Shown: positions 23,101-33,286 of the stretch, in pieces
Numbering within the stretch: position 1 is the first letter of the stretch
Layout: each line of letters starts with the position of its first letter
Source of the DNA: Larix sibirica
Taxonomy: Eukaryota > Streptophyta > Pinopsida > Pinales > Pinaceae
DNA: 38,812 nucleotides
NCBI GenBank assembly: GCA_004151065.3
Contig: NWUY0304893942.1
Coordinates: 1-38,812 of the forward strand
Direction: 5' to 3'
Position numbers and translations under genes: made by a program
The notes under the pieces: model-generated
Told to the model about the DNA's origin: nothing
The model's input: the letters and a program-made list of their open reading frames with translations, nothing else
The model's database searches: none

Positions 23101-24690
23101 TATTTAATGGGGGGTGAAGCAGCAGTATCAAAATTAAGGCCTTTATCATTACGCGATTCTATTGATTCGAATTTCCATTATTACTAAAGTTATATCCTTC
23201 TTTTAGCGAGATCAGCTTCATTCCCTTTACAATACCTAAAGAATTCTGCCTGTATAAGAAGCGAGGCCAAGATAATGGGAAGCAAGTCTGAATTGGATAT
23301 CCAGTAAAGGATAGGATCATTCCGAATCGGAGCTCGATGACTAGGGAAGGATCCCAATGAATATCCCGATGAAGAGACTGAAGGGGCGGGCGCTCTCCTG
23401 CCTCTACAGGACCTGATTCTTCAGAACGACCTTGGGCGAATTAGCAACGGTTGAATGTTCAAAAAGTAGATGAAGACAGATCAGCTAAACTTTTGATTAT
23501 TATATTGAAATGGGAAGCGACCGAATAATGCTTGAATCCTAAAATAAGGATGCGAGTAAAGGAAAAGAAGAAAAGTACGTTCTCTAGGCCATCTGCGGAC
23601 TGATCGAATAGGTGCAAGCCAGGAAGGCAAAGCCTCCCTCCCAATCCTATAAGTAGTAAAATATACTAAGTATAACCTTTTTGGCTCTCAGTCAGTGCTC
23701 TCAACTATCTCACGAAGGTATTATTCTAAGAACTCTTTCTCACTCAGGAAAGAGATGGAGTGAAATAAATGGTCTTTTTTACTTATAATTATACCTCCTC
23801 GGAGAAAAAGAATAGAATGCTACTGAACCTACTCTATCCATCTTATCCTGTGACGGGTCAAGAGAGAATTTCACATCTTATCCGGGGATTTTCCCCCTAT
23901 AAAGTAATCGATGAAAACTGGTTTGGGGGTGGTGCAGCACCACATATTCAGGTCGAATAGGTTACATTTATTTGCTGGATATATCTACATATAATACAAA
24001 TAATATATGTAGATATCTTAATTTGGTGTCTAAAGTCCAGCCGGGTGTGTGAATTGTCACGGTGAGTGCCGCATGATACTGGAACCCTTTGGTCCGGTTG
24101 TTCGGGAGAGAATGGGGCTTCTAGTTCAAGTGGTTTAAAGTGCCCCGCTCGTACTAATATTGTACTAATAGCTGCCCACCTAAGTTATGCGGAACAACCC
24201 GGTCTCGAATTAGTTTGTTGTTTTGTTAACGCCCTCGGCATAATAAAAAGAATAAATAAGCCAGCCACTTCCCCATTAACTAAGTCGTATATTTTTTACC
24301 CGCCATACCCCAAGGTCCCCATGACCTAATTCGTACTTCCCCGCGCACTAAGTCGTTATAATATATGTGTTATCCGCTATATTCCATGAACTAAAAGGTC
24401 CCCAAGGACCGTACTAGGGGCGGCGTAGGTTATGCTACGCATTCGGGATACCCAATGGGGTGAGCCACTGTATTATTACTACAGGGATAAAGAGAAGGAA
24501 ATAGCACATTAGGCAAAGATGCGTAAACCCAACAACTATTATATATATACATACTTTTATATATACTTATTAATATGGTACCCCACTGTTTTGCTAGGTA
24601 TCCCCCCGTATTCCTTAGCTGCAGTTGTCCAACCCTAGGTTTGGAAGATAGCCGAAGGGGATCGATCAAGTGGTCTTTGCTCGCACCGGT
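23101..24690. other. Anonymous non-coding DNA with one perfect hairpin
   Basis: Small frames (63-87 codons) have no recognisable homology. A perfect inverted repeat at 23981-24016 is listed separately. At 24330-24420 short words such as AAGGTCCCCA and CACTAAGTCGT are each repeated. No RNA gene could be recognised. Confidence 0.5.
23981..24016. repeat. Perfect 13-bp inverted repeat (possible stem-loop)
   Basis: The left arm ATATCTACATATA (23981-23993) and right arm TATATGTAGATAT (24004-24016) are exact reverse complements around a 10-base loop. It is AT-rich, and there is no adjacent gene or U-tract to suggest a terminator. It could stabilise an RNA 3' end or mark a past rearrangement. Confidence 0.65.
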
Positions 24691-24699
24691 ATCCCTAGC

Positions 24700-26359
24700 G
24701 CCAGACGGGTCTACCCGACCCCCTTGAGTCCGAAAATAGTAGGAATTAGCAAAGTTCCAAAGGCCAAAACAACCCTTTCCTCGCAGAGCTTCTCTGCCTC
24801 GCCCTTGTACCGCAGGTTAAAAACCGACAGGTTGGCAACATCATATTAATCCCGATTCTTCAATCTTGCCTGCAGCTCTTTGCCTGAATGTGTTATGATG
24901 TTTGCGAGGTCGGGGAGATCTAGCTTCCGTAGATCCACCACATGATCCGTGCTGCGGATCTGGTCTCCCTCTTTCACTTCTGCCGAGGCATAGGCAGCTT
25001 ATGGTATGTCGAATGGCTCTGGCCTACTGCCTTGCTTGTCTCACCAACTCAACTGTCAACTCCTTCTGCCCGCCGGTCTGGTAATCAAACTCGAGCCCGG
25101 ATCCTGTTACCTTTAATACTAGTAAGGTATTTTATATCCCATCGACCATTGGCTGAGGTATGGGGGTGCCCAACTCCAAAGGAGCTGCTTCCTTACTAGG
25201 GCCGATCTCCGGGTGGAGGCGTAGGTACTCATTCACCACTTCTTCTTGCTCAGCTTCCCTCATAATGGCAACCCACCCCAATTTATTACCCAAGGGAGCC
25301 ACTGAGTCCTTAGCTTCCTCGATAGTCAGTTCTTCCAAGCCTGCGGTCTTCTGTCCCATGGAACCGCCCAGAGTTATTGCTTTTATGGTTTTCGGTCGCG
25401 GTTGTGGAGGGGTCTCCATCGGGATTTCCTTAACTGTAACCCCTGCGTAGGCTACTTATTGTGGGGGATCCTCCTTATATAGGTTAATTAATAATGTATC
25501 TCCGGGCAGCTAGACTTATTCCTCACCTTATTATCCCTGCAGACCCTGGCCAAAGTTGTCCGAGTCCGACTCCTCCGTGGTTCTTAGTACTAGGATCACT
25601 GCCAGCATGAACACTGGAGGAGACTGTGGAGGAGTGCACATCAGGACCTGCGGCTGCAATGGTGGGTGAAGGGCTGTCAACGGTCCCCGTGATGTAAACC
25701 CTACTTTTACTGCAACCTGCTGTTGGAGTTATTGGTGTAGCTGCAGTAGGGGCGATTGCATCATCCTACTCTGTTATAATATGGAAGCTTGCTCCCAGGC
25801 CGTGGTGGTGGCCTTTCCCTGTGGAGACGTGGAAGTACTTTGCATTACCCTGCTACTGGATGCCCCGGCGGTAGGAGGACAAGGCTGTAATGCCCTTCCC
25901 AATACTGGATCGAATGCCCTGTCACCGATGACGATGGCCCCATCCTTCTTCTTATTTTGGAGTCATCCAACTTGGTGAACGTAGAGGCCTCCTATCCTTC
26001 TACCTAAAGTCGCGGCCTCTTATCCTCCTCTGCGGGAACATCCTCCTTTGCTACTTCCTGGAGCAAGTTCCTCCCCCTAACGGGTGAGCCAGCTTAACGC
26101 TTCCTCTTTCCTTGCTTCTTCTGCAGTTCCTCCACTGCCTTTGCCTGCTGCTTTAAAACCCTCTCAACACGCTTTGGTGTTAGCATAAAGTCGAGGGCTT
26201 ATACTTCCGCTTCTTTAATTACATTATCGTCCGCTAACCGCGGTCGCATATAGCAGAAGTGTTGGCGGCTGACTTCGACTGCCCATATGTCTCAATCACT
26301 GCTCTAGGGATCCTTCCTATGCAGAGTTTACTGCTTACTTGGGTTTCCACAGATGGCAT
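24700..26359 (-). pseudogene. Degenerate protein-coding region of unknown family
   Basis: Read on the minus strand from a possible ATG at 26359, this region keeps long protein-like stretches over about 1.66 kb, linked by frameshifts and stops. In order they are: an N-terminal part (MPSVETQVSSKLCIGRIP and onward); a basic, probably coiled segment (KQQAKAVEELQKKQGKRKR, a possible nuclear-localisation-like run); a serine, threonine, glutamine and proline-rich middle; an acidic patch (TEESDSDNFGQGLQG); a 95-codon open part (25132-25419) containing KLGWVAIMREAEQEEVVNEY; and a C-terminal part with DLRKLDLPDLANIITHSGKE and AEKLCEERVVLAFGTLLIP. CpG is not depleted, unlike in the copia and large gypsy elements. 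I see no zinc knuckle, reverse transcriptase, transposase or polymerase motif. A gag-like or accessory protein of an unrecognised mobile element, or a captured nuclear gene, are both possible. The presence of a decayed gene is fairly sure; its identity is not. Confidence 0.6.
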
Positions 26360-27470
26360 CTTATGTAGCGAACCCATCTATAGTTGGGAAACAAGGAGGT
26401 CTTATATAAACCAACGGACCATACTACTGCAACAAATTGAACCAAGACACCACACTAGATTCAATTTCCCCAAGTGACTACTAAAAGCATTATCACAACA
26501 GGATGAGTCTCTACATGTACTAAACTAGGTAGATTCAGGAGTGCCTGCCAATGTAATGCCATACTTAGGGGCAATACTATATTACAACTGCTGCTGATAA
26601 GGTTCCAAAACCGCATGGAGCGATACTACGCTCTTATAAGGAAGTTACACTACCGCACACATAGGGTGGTAGAGGGCACACCATCATCAGGTGAGGTGAG
26701 TTAGGCTATATCTTAGCCATATCGTCATACTATGACCTATTACTATATTATCTCACATATTTCTTTGTTGTTCATATCTATTATATTGGAATCTCTACCT
26801 GGCAATGAACATCTAACCCTTCTACGTGGTTCATATATTATGATATCGCCATAGAGATGTGTTAACCCCTTAGACCACAAGCATATCTACTATACAGGTT
26901 ACTATATTATGTAAGCATAGAGACCTTTTATCTGCTATGAACTACATGAAGACGTTGGGTTGAACCCACCCGGAGTAGTAAATCTTAGTTTTAATTAGTT
27001 GATGCTGGGTCCACTACTACATAAGCCAGGTTTAAGCGCCAGTCATTGCCCATAAGAACCAATCAGCAGAGCCGGGAGGTAATGGACCGTCCCATAAAGC
27101 ATAGTCAATAATAGCCGTAGCCAGCAGTCATAGTCAGTCAGTGCCGAGATAAAGGGGATGTCCCCAGTGAGACACCTCACCCGATATAGGTGGTACCCCT
27201 TCACGTTATAGAACTGATTCTTAAAAAAATCCTCCTCGTATCCAGGCATCTCTACGCGTGTATATGCATTAATATATATTATCTCACATATCCACCACTT
27301 GTTACTCTACTATATTATCTCGCCGCCATGGATACGTTGAATCCGCCGCCTGCCTAAAGCCGCTAGTCAAAGGTGCTTATGCCACTGCTGGGTTAATCTA
27401 ATTGTTGGTTGACTCTACTTTGGCCCTTATATTATGTTAACATGGGTACGTTTACACTTTCACTAATATA
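26360..27470. repeat. Cluster of dispersed TACTATATTAT...CATAGAGACGTGTT motif, eastern cluster
   Basis: Full copies of a roughly 30-bp motif lie at 26834-26863, 26900-26930, 27308-27339 and 27427-27453. Each has TATATTAT followed by CATRGAGAYGTG or a close variant. The left half alone (TATATTATCTCACATAT) is at 26742-26760 and 27274-27292. The right half recurs at 16.2-16.5 kb. The first 380 bases of this interval hold no motif or gene. GCCAGTCAT motifs at 27038-27140 lie inside the cluster. Confidence 0.6.
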
Positions 27471-28789
27471 CCCGTTAGGCTCTCCTTAGTGATTGAGGCA
27501 TTAGTAGGCATGCGGGTACACATACAGCCCTGCTCTGCCATAGTAGCTCTTCTAGGTGATGCTCTGTGAACGGCTTCACACCTATTATTCCTACCAGGTG
27601 GTGCCACTCGATCAAAGAAAAGAGAATAGAAATGTAAGAACGCAATGGTCGTTTCACTAGCGAATTCTCTGTTAAAAATTGAAAGCTGCTAAAAATATGG
27701 GAAACCGCCTAATCGAACACTTTTTTGGTTTACTTTTGAAGAGAAAATTGAAAGCTGTTAAAAACACAAGGCCCTATCTACGTATAGATATACCTTTCAA
27801 ACTTATCCTACCCTTAATTCCTAGGTAGTTACTAATCCCGAATAAGATCCCCAAATAAGATATATTAGGTATAACCCGGAATGAATAAAGATTAGTTATA
27901 TTCTGATTATGAAATGATGTATAGTTCTTTTTCTTGAAAAACAAATCAAGTCAAGTCCTGGTCCCGCTTGAAACGATGCGTCCTGTGCCGGCCTTATAAG
28001 TTTTTAGGATAAAAAAAGATTATTCGAACCCTATCATTTTCATCTGGTAAGTAAGTAGAGTAAGGAGTAGTACTAAGGACTCGACCAACGAATGAGGACA
28101 ATAAACGAATGCCTCTCTCCTCTAGCCCCTCTCGAAAGACTGTTTATATCCCCTCCCTGGTGTATAGTTCTGATCTAGTGCCGTAGGAGTAGGTGTACTG
28201 GGCGAACTTACCGGGCGGTGCCTTATACGGACTGGGTGGACTTGTTGGACTTGGCTAAATAAGGTATCCTTCCTGGTGAAAAGCTCTTGGCTCTTGGCAA
28301 AAGGGTAAAGGTATCTGTTTCCTTTTGGACCTGTTTAGGCGGCATCTGTGATACGTGGTGAGGCCAGTAAAGATAGCTTATAGGGGTGGTTAGCATAGGT
28401 AGGATTTGTAGGCCTGCATGGGTAGTAAGGTTAAGGTCGTAGGCATAGGTGGTGGGTTAGTAAGGCAAAAATAGGTCGTAAGGTGAGGACGGGTAGAAAT
28501 CCAAATATGGGTAGTTACACATAGATAGGCACGCTCGGGTTGGTAGGAACGCATAGGTATAAATTGTCGGGTATTTCCAGATAAGTAGGCCTAGCTATAG
28601 CGTCTGTCGGAACTTTACCTCCAAACGGCCAGTAAAGAACGAAAAGCCAGTAACAGCCAGCCAGTAACGAAAAGAAAGTAAGTAAAAAATCTAAAATAGC
28701 CTGTTGGGTTGCAGCAACCACGCCTAGTACTGAAGAACGTTGGGTCGGGTCCACGGGTTGTGACCATGCATAGTTGGCAATTGCCTAGG
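27471..28789. other. Anonymous non-coding DNA with small local repeats
   Basis: ATTGAAAGCTGCTAAAAA (27677-27694) and ATTGAAAGCTGTTAAAAA (27747-27764) are near-identical and 70 bases apart. At 28125-28145 lies the inverted third copy of the 3621 repeat. From 28380 to 28510 TAGGT and GTAAGG words recur. At 28628-28680 three copies of GCCAGTAA followed by variants of GAACGAAAAG are found. No gene is supported. Confidence 0.5.
28125..28145 (-). repeat. Inverted third copy of the 3621 repeat
   Basis: The reverse complement reads AAACAGTCTTTCGAGAGGGG plus C. It matches 3621-3641 at 19 of 21 positions, and 3661-3680 over its last 16 bases. Confidence 0.55.
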
Positions 28790-29510
28790 GCTCGTCATTT
28801 TTGATCTTTGGGGTGTTTCTTTTTTGTATTGTCACCAGGTTTCACCTGTAAGGCTTAATCCTTTTATGTAACCCTAATCAAAGTATTTATATACCAGTTA
28901 TGTGCCTAGAGGCACCACTATCCACCAGCCAAACATCACTTCCATAAGTGATAGTACCTGTAAGAGCTGAGACAAAGAAGAATTCCTTTCGTCTCTCATC
29001 ATCATGCTTAGGTTCCCTTCTGAGGTGGTGAATCCACATCAGCTGTAGATGCATGCTGCTTTCTATTTACTTTCCCTTGATAAACTGGTAAGCAAAGTGT
29101 CCAAACTGTGATTGAAACACTTGATCTTTGAAAGATCCTTCTTGTGATCTGGTATTCTACCAGCATTATTCTTCTTCAAATTCATTTTTCCTTGCCCTTT
29201 ATTGCATGAGCTGCAATAGCTTTTCCTCATCATGAAGTTCCTTCCACTTGTTCTTTTACAATAATCTTGTTTACTATTGAACACAGCCCATAACTTATAA
29301 AATGAAGGTACCTTGTCACAAGCACAAATGCCCTGAACAAAAGAATCCCCATGAGGGAGGGAAACCATTGAGAGTTACGGTAACAAGTTCTTCATCTTCA
29401 ATGTTATCCCCAATAGCTCTAAGTTTATATTATTCTCACTTGTGAAACCTTCATGAAGTAGGAAGCAGCATAATATTTGAAGAAAGCATCTCCCTTTCCA
29501 TAATGGCCCT
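28790..29510 (-). pseudogene. Ty1/copia remnant: gag, zinc knuckle and protease
   Basis: On the minus strand this reads as the 3' half of a copia gag followed by the start of pol. The gag part has YFMKVSQ, then AIGDNIEDEELVTVTLNG and FPPSW near 29350-29418 in one frame. The next frame continues with SFVQGICACDKVPSFYKLW and KKDLSKIKCF. The zinc knuckle near 29080-29119 is broken: a frameshift follows KCFN, the rest reads QFGHFAYQF, and two of the usual cysteines are missing. The protease segment is uninterrupted for over 30 codons (28893-29015) and carries WLVDSGASRHITG with the catalytic DSG at 28911-28919. A stop follows. Integrase and reverse transcriptase are absent. Only two CpG occur in 28921-29400, which points to a nuclear origin. 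Confidence 0.88.
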
Positions 29511-30124
29511 ACCGCACCGCTACTCTCTTCCATGAAACTCGTAGGTAACATCGCACGTATTTGTGAGAATAAGAATGTGTTAATGTCATATCATTATTAC
29601 GTACTAAAAGTAAGGTGGGTTTAGGTGATGCAACAAAAGCATTACCGAGCATGTATACAGTGATCAGGATAAATAAAATCTCACGTGTCAATTTTTATTA
29701 AGTCGGAGAGCTAAATCTAGACAGCCAGGGGTTTCTATGATTGAGAGTAGGTCTCTAGGTAGGTAGATTGTAGAACAGGCTTACCAGCGTTCTCTCGTCT
29801 CGATTTACTTACTCCCACCATCCCAAACTAGAAAGCCTTACAGACAGATAGACGCAGTGGGATCTCCCCCGCATGCTCGAACTAGCTCTATCGCTATCTT
29901 TAGCCCAACGAACGAGGCGCTGTGTGATTCCCCATCGCTCGGCGTGATGTGTTTTTTACCCTTACTTTATAAGTATAAATATAAATAGCATTGTTTTACT
30001 GGCTTGGGCGTGGGAGGTAGAGATGAAACCAACACCTCCTAGCTAGGTTAGGAGGGAACCTCCCTAAATATATATTTCTTTATTTCTAGCCTCCTTTGGC
30101 CCTAAGGTTCCGTACTTAACTGAG

Positions 30125-30388
30125 TTATAGGTATGAACTTTGTTCTACAAGATGGGCGAGCCAAGCCAAGGCCGCCTCTATGGGATTTATTCTATCTCTG
30201 CCTAGCAAATCCGTATGCGTGAGATAGCATAAAGATGCTCCCTCCATATATAAATGTTTAGTAATAATTATTAAAGTGCTTTCTTTCAAAGTGAATGATG
30301 GGAAGTGAACTGGTTCCAAAGCACCCTGTCCTTCTCTATTGAACCAATGATAACATAAATTTTCCCTTACTTCATGTATCCGTTCCAT
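30125..30388 (-). CDS. Small open reading frame of unknown status
   Basis: This frame has 87 codons from the first ATG at 30388; a TTG-initiated form would start three codons earlier. The composition is fairly protein-like, with FTLKESTLIIITKHLYMEGA and INPIEAALAWLAHLVEQSS. I recognise no family and see no ribosome-binding or promoter signal. Plant mitochondrial DNA often holds chance or chimeric frames of this size. It lies about 150 bases from the ATG of the opposite-facing frame at 30537. I give it low weight as a real gene. Confidence 0.15.
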   Translation of the reverse strand: MERIHEVRENLCYHWFNREGQGALEPVHFPSFTLKESTLIIITKHLYMEGASLCYLTHTDLLGRDRINPIEAALAWLAHLVEQSSYL

Positions 30389-30536
30389 GCCCGTCAAATT
30401 GAACGAAAAGACCAGCTAATTTGCTCCGGTGCTCTTTAACTATTACCTAAATACTCATGCTTATCAGGTGATCAGAGGGAAGCAAACAGACATAAGTATT
30501 AGTGTTACCGTGAGTGTTCCTTCTTCCTTCCAACCA

Positions 30537-30824
30537 ATGCTTCTGGGGCTGGTTAATTATTTGATAGCCTACTTTTATTTCTTGCGGTTTGAGTATAAGG
30601 AAGGTATATCAAAAGGAAGTCCCTATTGGAGGGAGATCCATGACGCTTCTGGCCTGCCGGTTAGAGCATTGAATTATCTGCTCTCTTGCTCGAACCCGAG
30701 CCGCTTTCTTTGTAATGAGCCGCTGCTTGTGCTTGAAATAATTTTCATTATTCTTTTTATAATAGCCAAGATACAAGATAGAAGAAGGTTATGGGTGGTT
30801 TCCCTTGCGACAGGTGTTAACTAG
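30537..30824 (+). CDS. Small open reading frame with two hydrophobic segments
   Basis: This frame has 95 codons from the first ATG; the open frame extends upstream to a GTG at 30429. Two hydrophobic stretches are visible. One begins at the start (MLLGLVNYLIAYFYFL) and the other is near the end (LLVLEIIFIILFIIAKI), followed by a basic DRRR. Both could span a membrane. I do not recognise the protein. Chimeric membrane-type frames are known in plant mitochondrial genomes, but nothing here shows expression or a link to a known gene piece. It could be chance. Confidence 0.18.
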   Translation: MLLGLVNYLIAYFYFLRFEYKEGISKGSPYWREIHDASGLPVRALNYLLSCSNPSRFLCNEPLLVLEIIFIILFIIAKIQDRRRLWVVSLATGVN

Positions 30825-30840
30825 AGGCTAGCTTGCATGT

Positions 30841-33059
30841 GGAGGTGAACTTGTCAATCACCTCTTTTTTTTGGTGCCCCTTGGTGTCTTTAACCCCCGC
30901 GGGTTAGTGGTTGAAGAGTTATGTTTACATTTATGGGAACTTTTTGTGGAAGGAGCGTGAGTAGAAAAAGGATGTATTTGGGTCATTCGGATAGGGTAGA
31001 GAGTGCAAGGGGAGCAGGAGGAAGAGTTCAGTCATTCAGCAAAACTATGTGTGGTGATTCACAGAGCTAGAGTGCTCTCGGGCTAGAGTCCGTTGTTCTT
31101 AGTGTCTGAGCGTCGAGTGAGTTGTTCCTATGTTAGTCATGGCTATGAGTAAGCTTTCGGTGTGTTATCTAGAATTGGTTTCAAGCAGTGATTCCGATTA
31201 CTGATCTATGAGCCATGGATTAATCCTTTTGTTACGAGAAGTCGTTATCTGGTGGTTTCGGCAGCGCACTGGATCACGCGCTAAATCCTGAGTTGTTATC
31301 TTTCCATGGTGGAAGTCTTGTGTGGTTTTGCTGGTTCCGCAGTTCTATGAAGGACTGTGGCGGGGATAGTAAGGTCTGTGTGGTTTTTTTGTGAACCTAG
31401 TGAAGGATGTGACTTCTTGGAACCCAAGAGCGGATGAGTTACTTTTCTATGCCATCTCCGGAAGCACTGTAAGGGAAACTGACACCTAAAGGACTGCGCT
31501 ACAGAGAAAGGGTACTTCTTTAGGTGTGTTGGGATCAGTAGGTATTGTGGGTGCTCATGCTGCTAGTTTGGTTTAAGTGCCTCTATGTTCTTGTGTAAGC
31601 TCACTAGCTGGGATTCACCTTGTCTTGTCTACCTGTTTGCTTGTCTGCCCTAGTAGCCATATTGCGGGGTGGATTCCTCGGTCATGGGTCCTAGCGGTTG
31701 CGTCACGTGGGATTTTACCATGCAAGAGTGCTTGTGAACTAGTGGATTTCGGTTGGGCATTGAACCCTTGTGGTTGCATCAAGAAGTTACCTCAACTGTG
31801 GCTTGGTAAGTAAACCTGTATGGTTGCACTGTGAGGGAGTTTACCTGAACGGTTGTAGTCCTGTTCATTCTTGTGGTTGCGTCACAGGGGAGTTTACCCT
31901 ATGTGTGTTCTTGTGGTGTGGTGCGTCGCAGAAGCAGTGGTTCCCTTCTTTGGTAAGTAGTGCGTTAACAGCTCGGGGGTGGCCTCAGTAACTGCTGGAA
32001 TATAGTGCCAGTTGGTTGGGTGGAACGTTGCACACCAGAATCTAGTTGGCGCGGACAGTAGTGCATTGCACTACTAGATCATGTCACGCAGAGTTCCCTA
32101 TTGCGTTGAGTTCCTTGTTGCGTGGTTCTTTCTTTGTCATGCAAACAATTTAGAAATATATGTATTCAAGCATTTATGAATTACTATAGATGCAGTTTTC
32201 TGAGCATTGTGAATCTGTGTTTGATTTCTAAATGTGCAATAGTGAATGAATGCATTTCATTATCTTACTATGCCATATGTCAGTGGTGTGTGATATTCTA
32301 TTAAATGGTCTTGGTATGCCATCTGTAAGATGATGTAAGAATCCTTGCGTGATTTATTTTGTTTTAATTGCACCGGTATGTTTTTTGAAAATTATGGAGG
32401 GTCTAACCAACCGTGTATGATGTATTTAATTGTCTTCATATGTCACCTGTTAGTTGCGGTGGGCATCCTTGCATGAATGAGGTTTATTAATGTGTGGTAA
32501 ACCATGTCATGTGAATTCAATAGCTTTTCTTAATAAGGGGTCTGCCCTTAGTTAGAGTTTTCATTTTCTTTTTTTTCTTTTTTATGTAGGTTGTGAATAC
32601 ATGTCTATTAGAATATATGCATGTGTTGGTTATCATTGGTTGCTTAATTGCGACAACAGAGTACGGCAGTGGCGCGCATGCCAAGATTGTGTCGCAAAGT
32701 AAAGTACTCTAAGAATCAATGCAGTTCCACCATAGATATGACGTGAGCGACAGAAGGTAGCGACCTTTCGTCACAGATTTTCGTTGGATGAGGCTTACAG
32801 TTACATGTGTCGAGAACCTGATATGGTCATCGCGACAACATGTGAGTACATCGCAGTGCAGTAGTAGCTGCGCTGCAGGTTTGGGTTGTATTAGCTAGAA
32901 TAAAGATAGAGAGCACAGACTCTAAAAGGCATATGGGCACCAGGGTTGCGTGCTACGCTGGTTAAAACAATGTTGATACAATGTATTTACGTAGTGACGA
33001 AAGAATCAATTTTATAGCCCATTATATATAATCTTAATGAGGTAGCTAGGGATGCTACA
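30841..33059 (+). repeat. Candidate 5' LTR and leader of the large gypsy element
   Basis: The right edge is well placed. The sequence ending GGGATGCTACA at 33059 has the CA end expected of an LTR, and lies three bases before the primer-binding site. The left edge is a guess from a change in texture near 30.84 kb; I found no TG-start that pairs convincingly with the right end. The interval is free of long frames and contains GTGGTTGC(A/G)TCA and GTTTACC words repeated between 31760 and 31900. At about 2.2 kb it would be a long LTR, and the true one may be shorter. No second copy was seen downstream. Confidence 0.35.
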
Positions 33060-33062
33060 GTT

Positions 33063-33073
33063 TGGTATCAGAG
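33063..33073 (+). promoter_or_regulatory. Retrotransposon primer-binding site (initiator tRNA-Met)
   Basis: TGGTATCAGAG matches the complement of the 3' end of initiator methionine tRNA over 11 bases, the usual primer for plant LTR elements. The next base departs from the match (G instead of C). Its place just after the CTACA end and 214 bases before the gag start is as expected for a Ty3/gypsy element. Confidence 0.85.
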
Positions 33074-33286
33074 GATTTGGTTATGACACTTCACAGTGAA
33101 TGGAAGAACCATGCGACCACTGTGTAGAATTAGTGACATCAGGGTAAAATCCTTGTGTTTAATATTACTGTTGTTGTAATGATTATGTTTTCTAATGGGT
33201 AATTTTTTACTTGCACATAATTACAGAGGGAACAATTTACCTTACCATTTGGTCAGCATTGTAGTCGAGTATGATAAGCAATCATA

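Larger units (their letters stand above)
29511..30840. other. Anonymous DNA with two small unplaced reading frames
   Basis: No known gene is recognised. Two small frames run divergently from about 30.4-30.5 kb and are listed separately. A short hairpin (CCTCCTA to TAGGAGG) is near 30034-30054. Confidence 0.45.

Noticed and set aside
26738-27453. Regularly spaced repeats as a possible CRISPR array
   Set aside because: Copies are diverged, irregularly spaced and split into half-motifs, and the window is plant-like.
28010-28040. TTCGAACCC resembling a minus-strand tRNA T-arm
   Set aside because: The flanking bases do not pair to form a T-stem and no acceptor stem is present.
1-30840. Standard plant mitochondrial genes, rRNAs or group II intron domain V
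   Set aside because: I scanned for these by eye and found no convincing match; short exons or diverged tRNAs could still be missed without a search.
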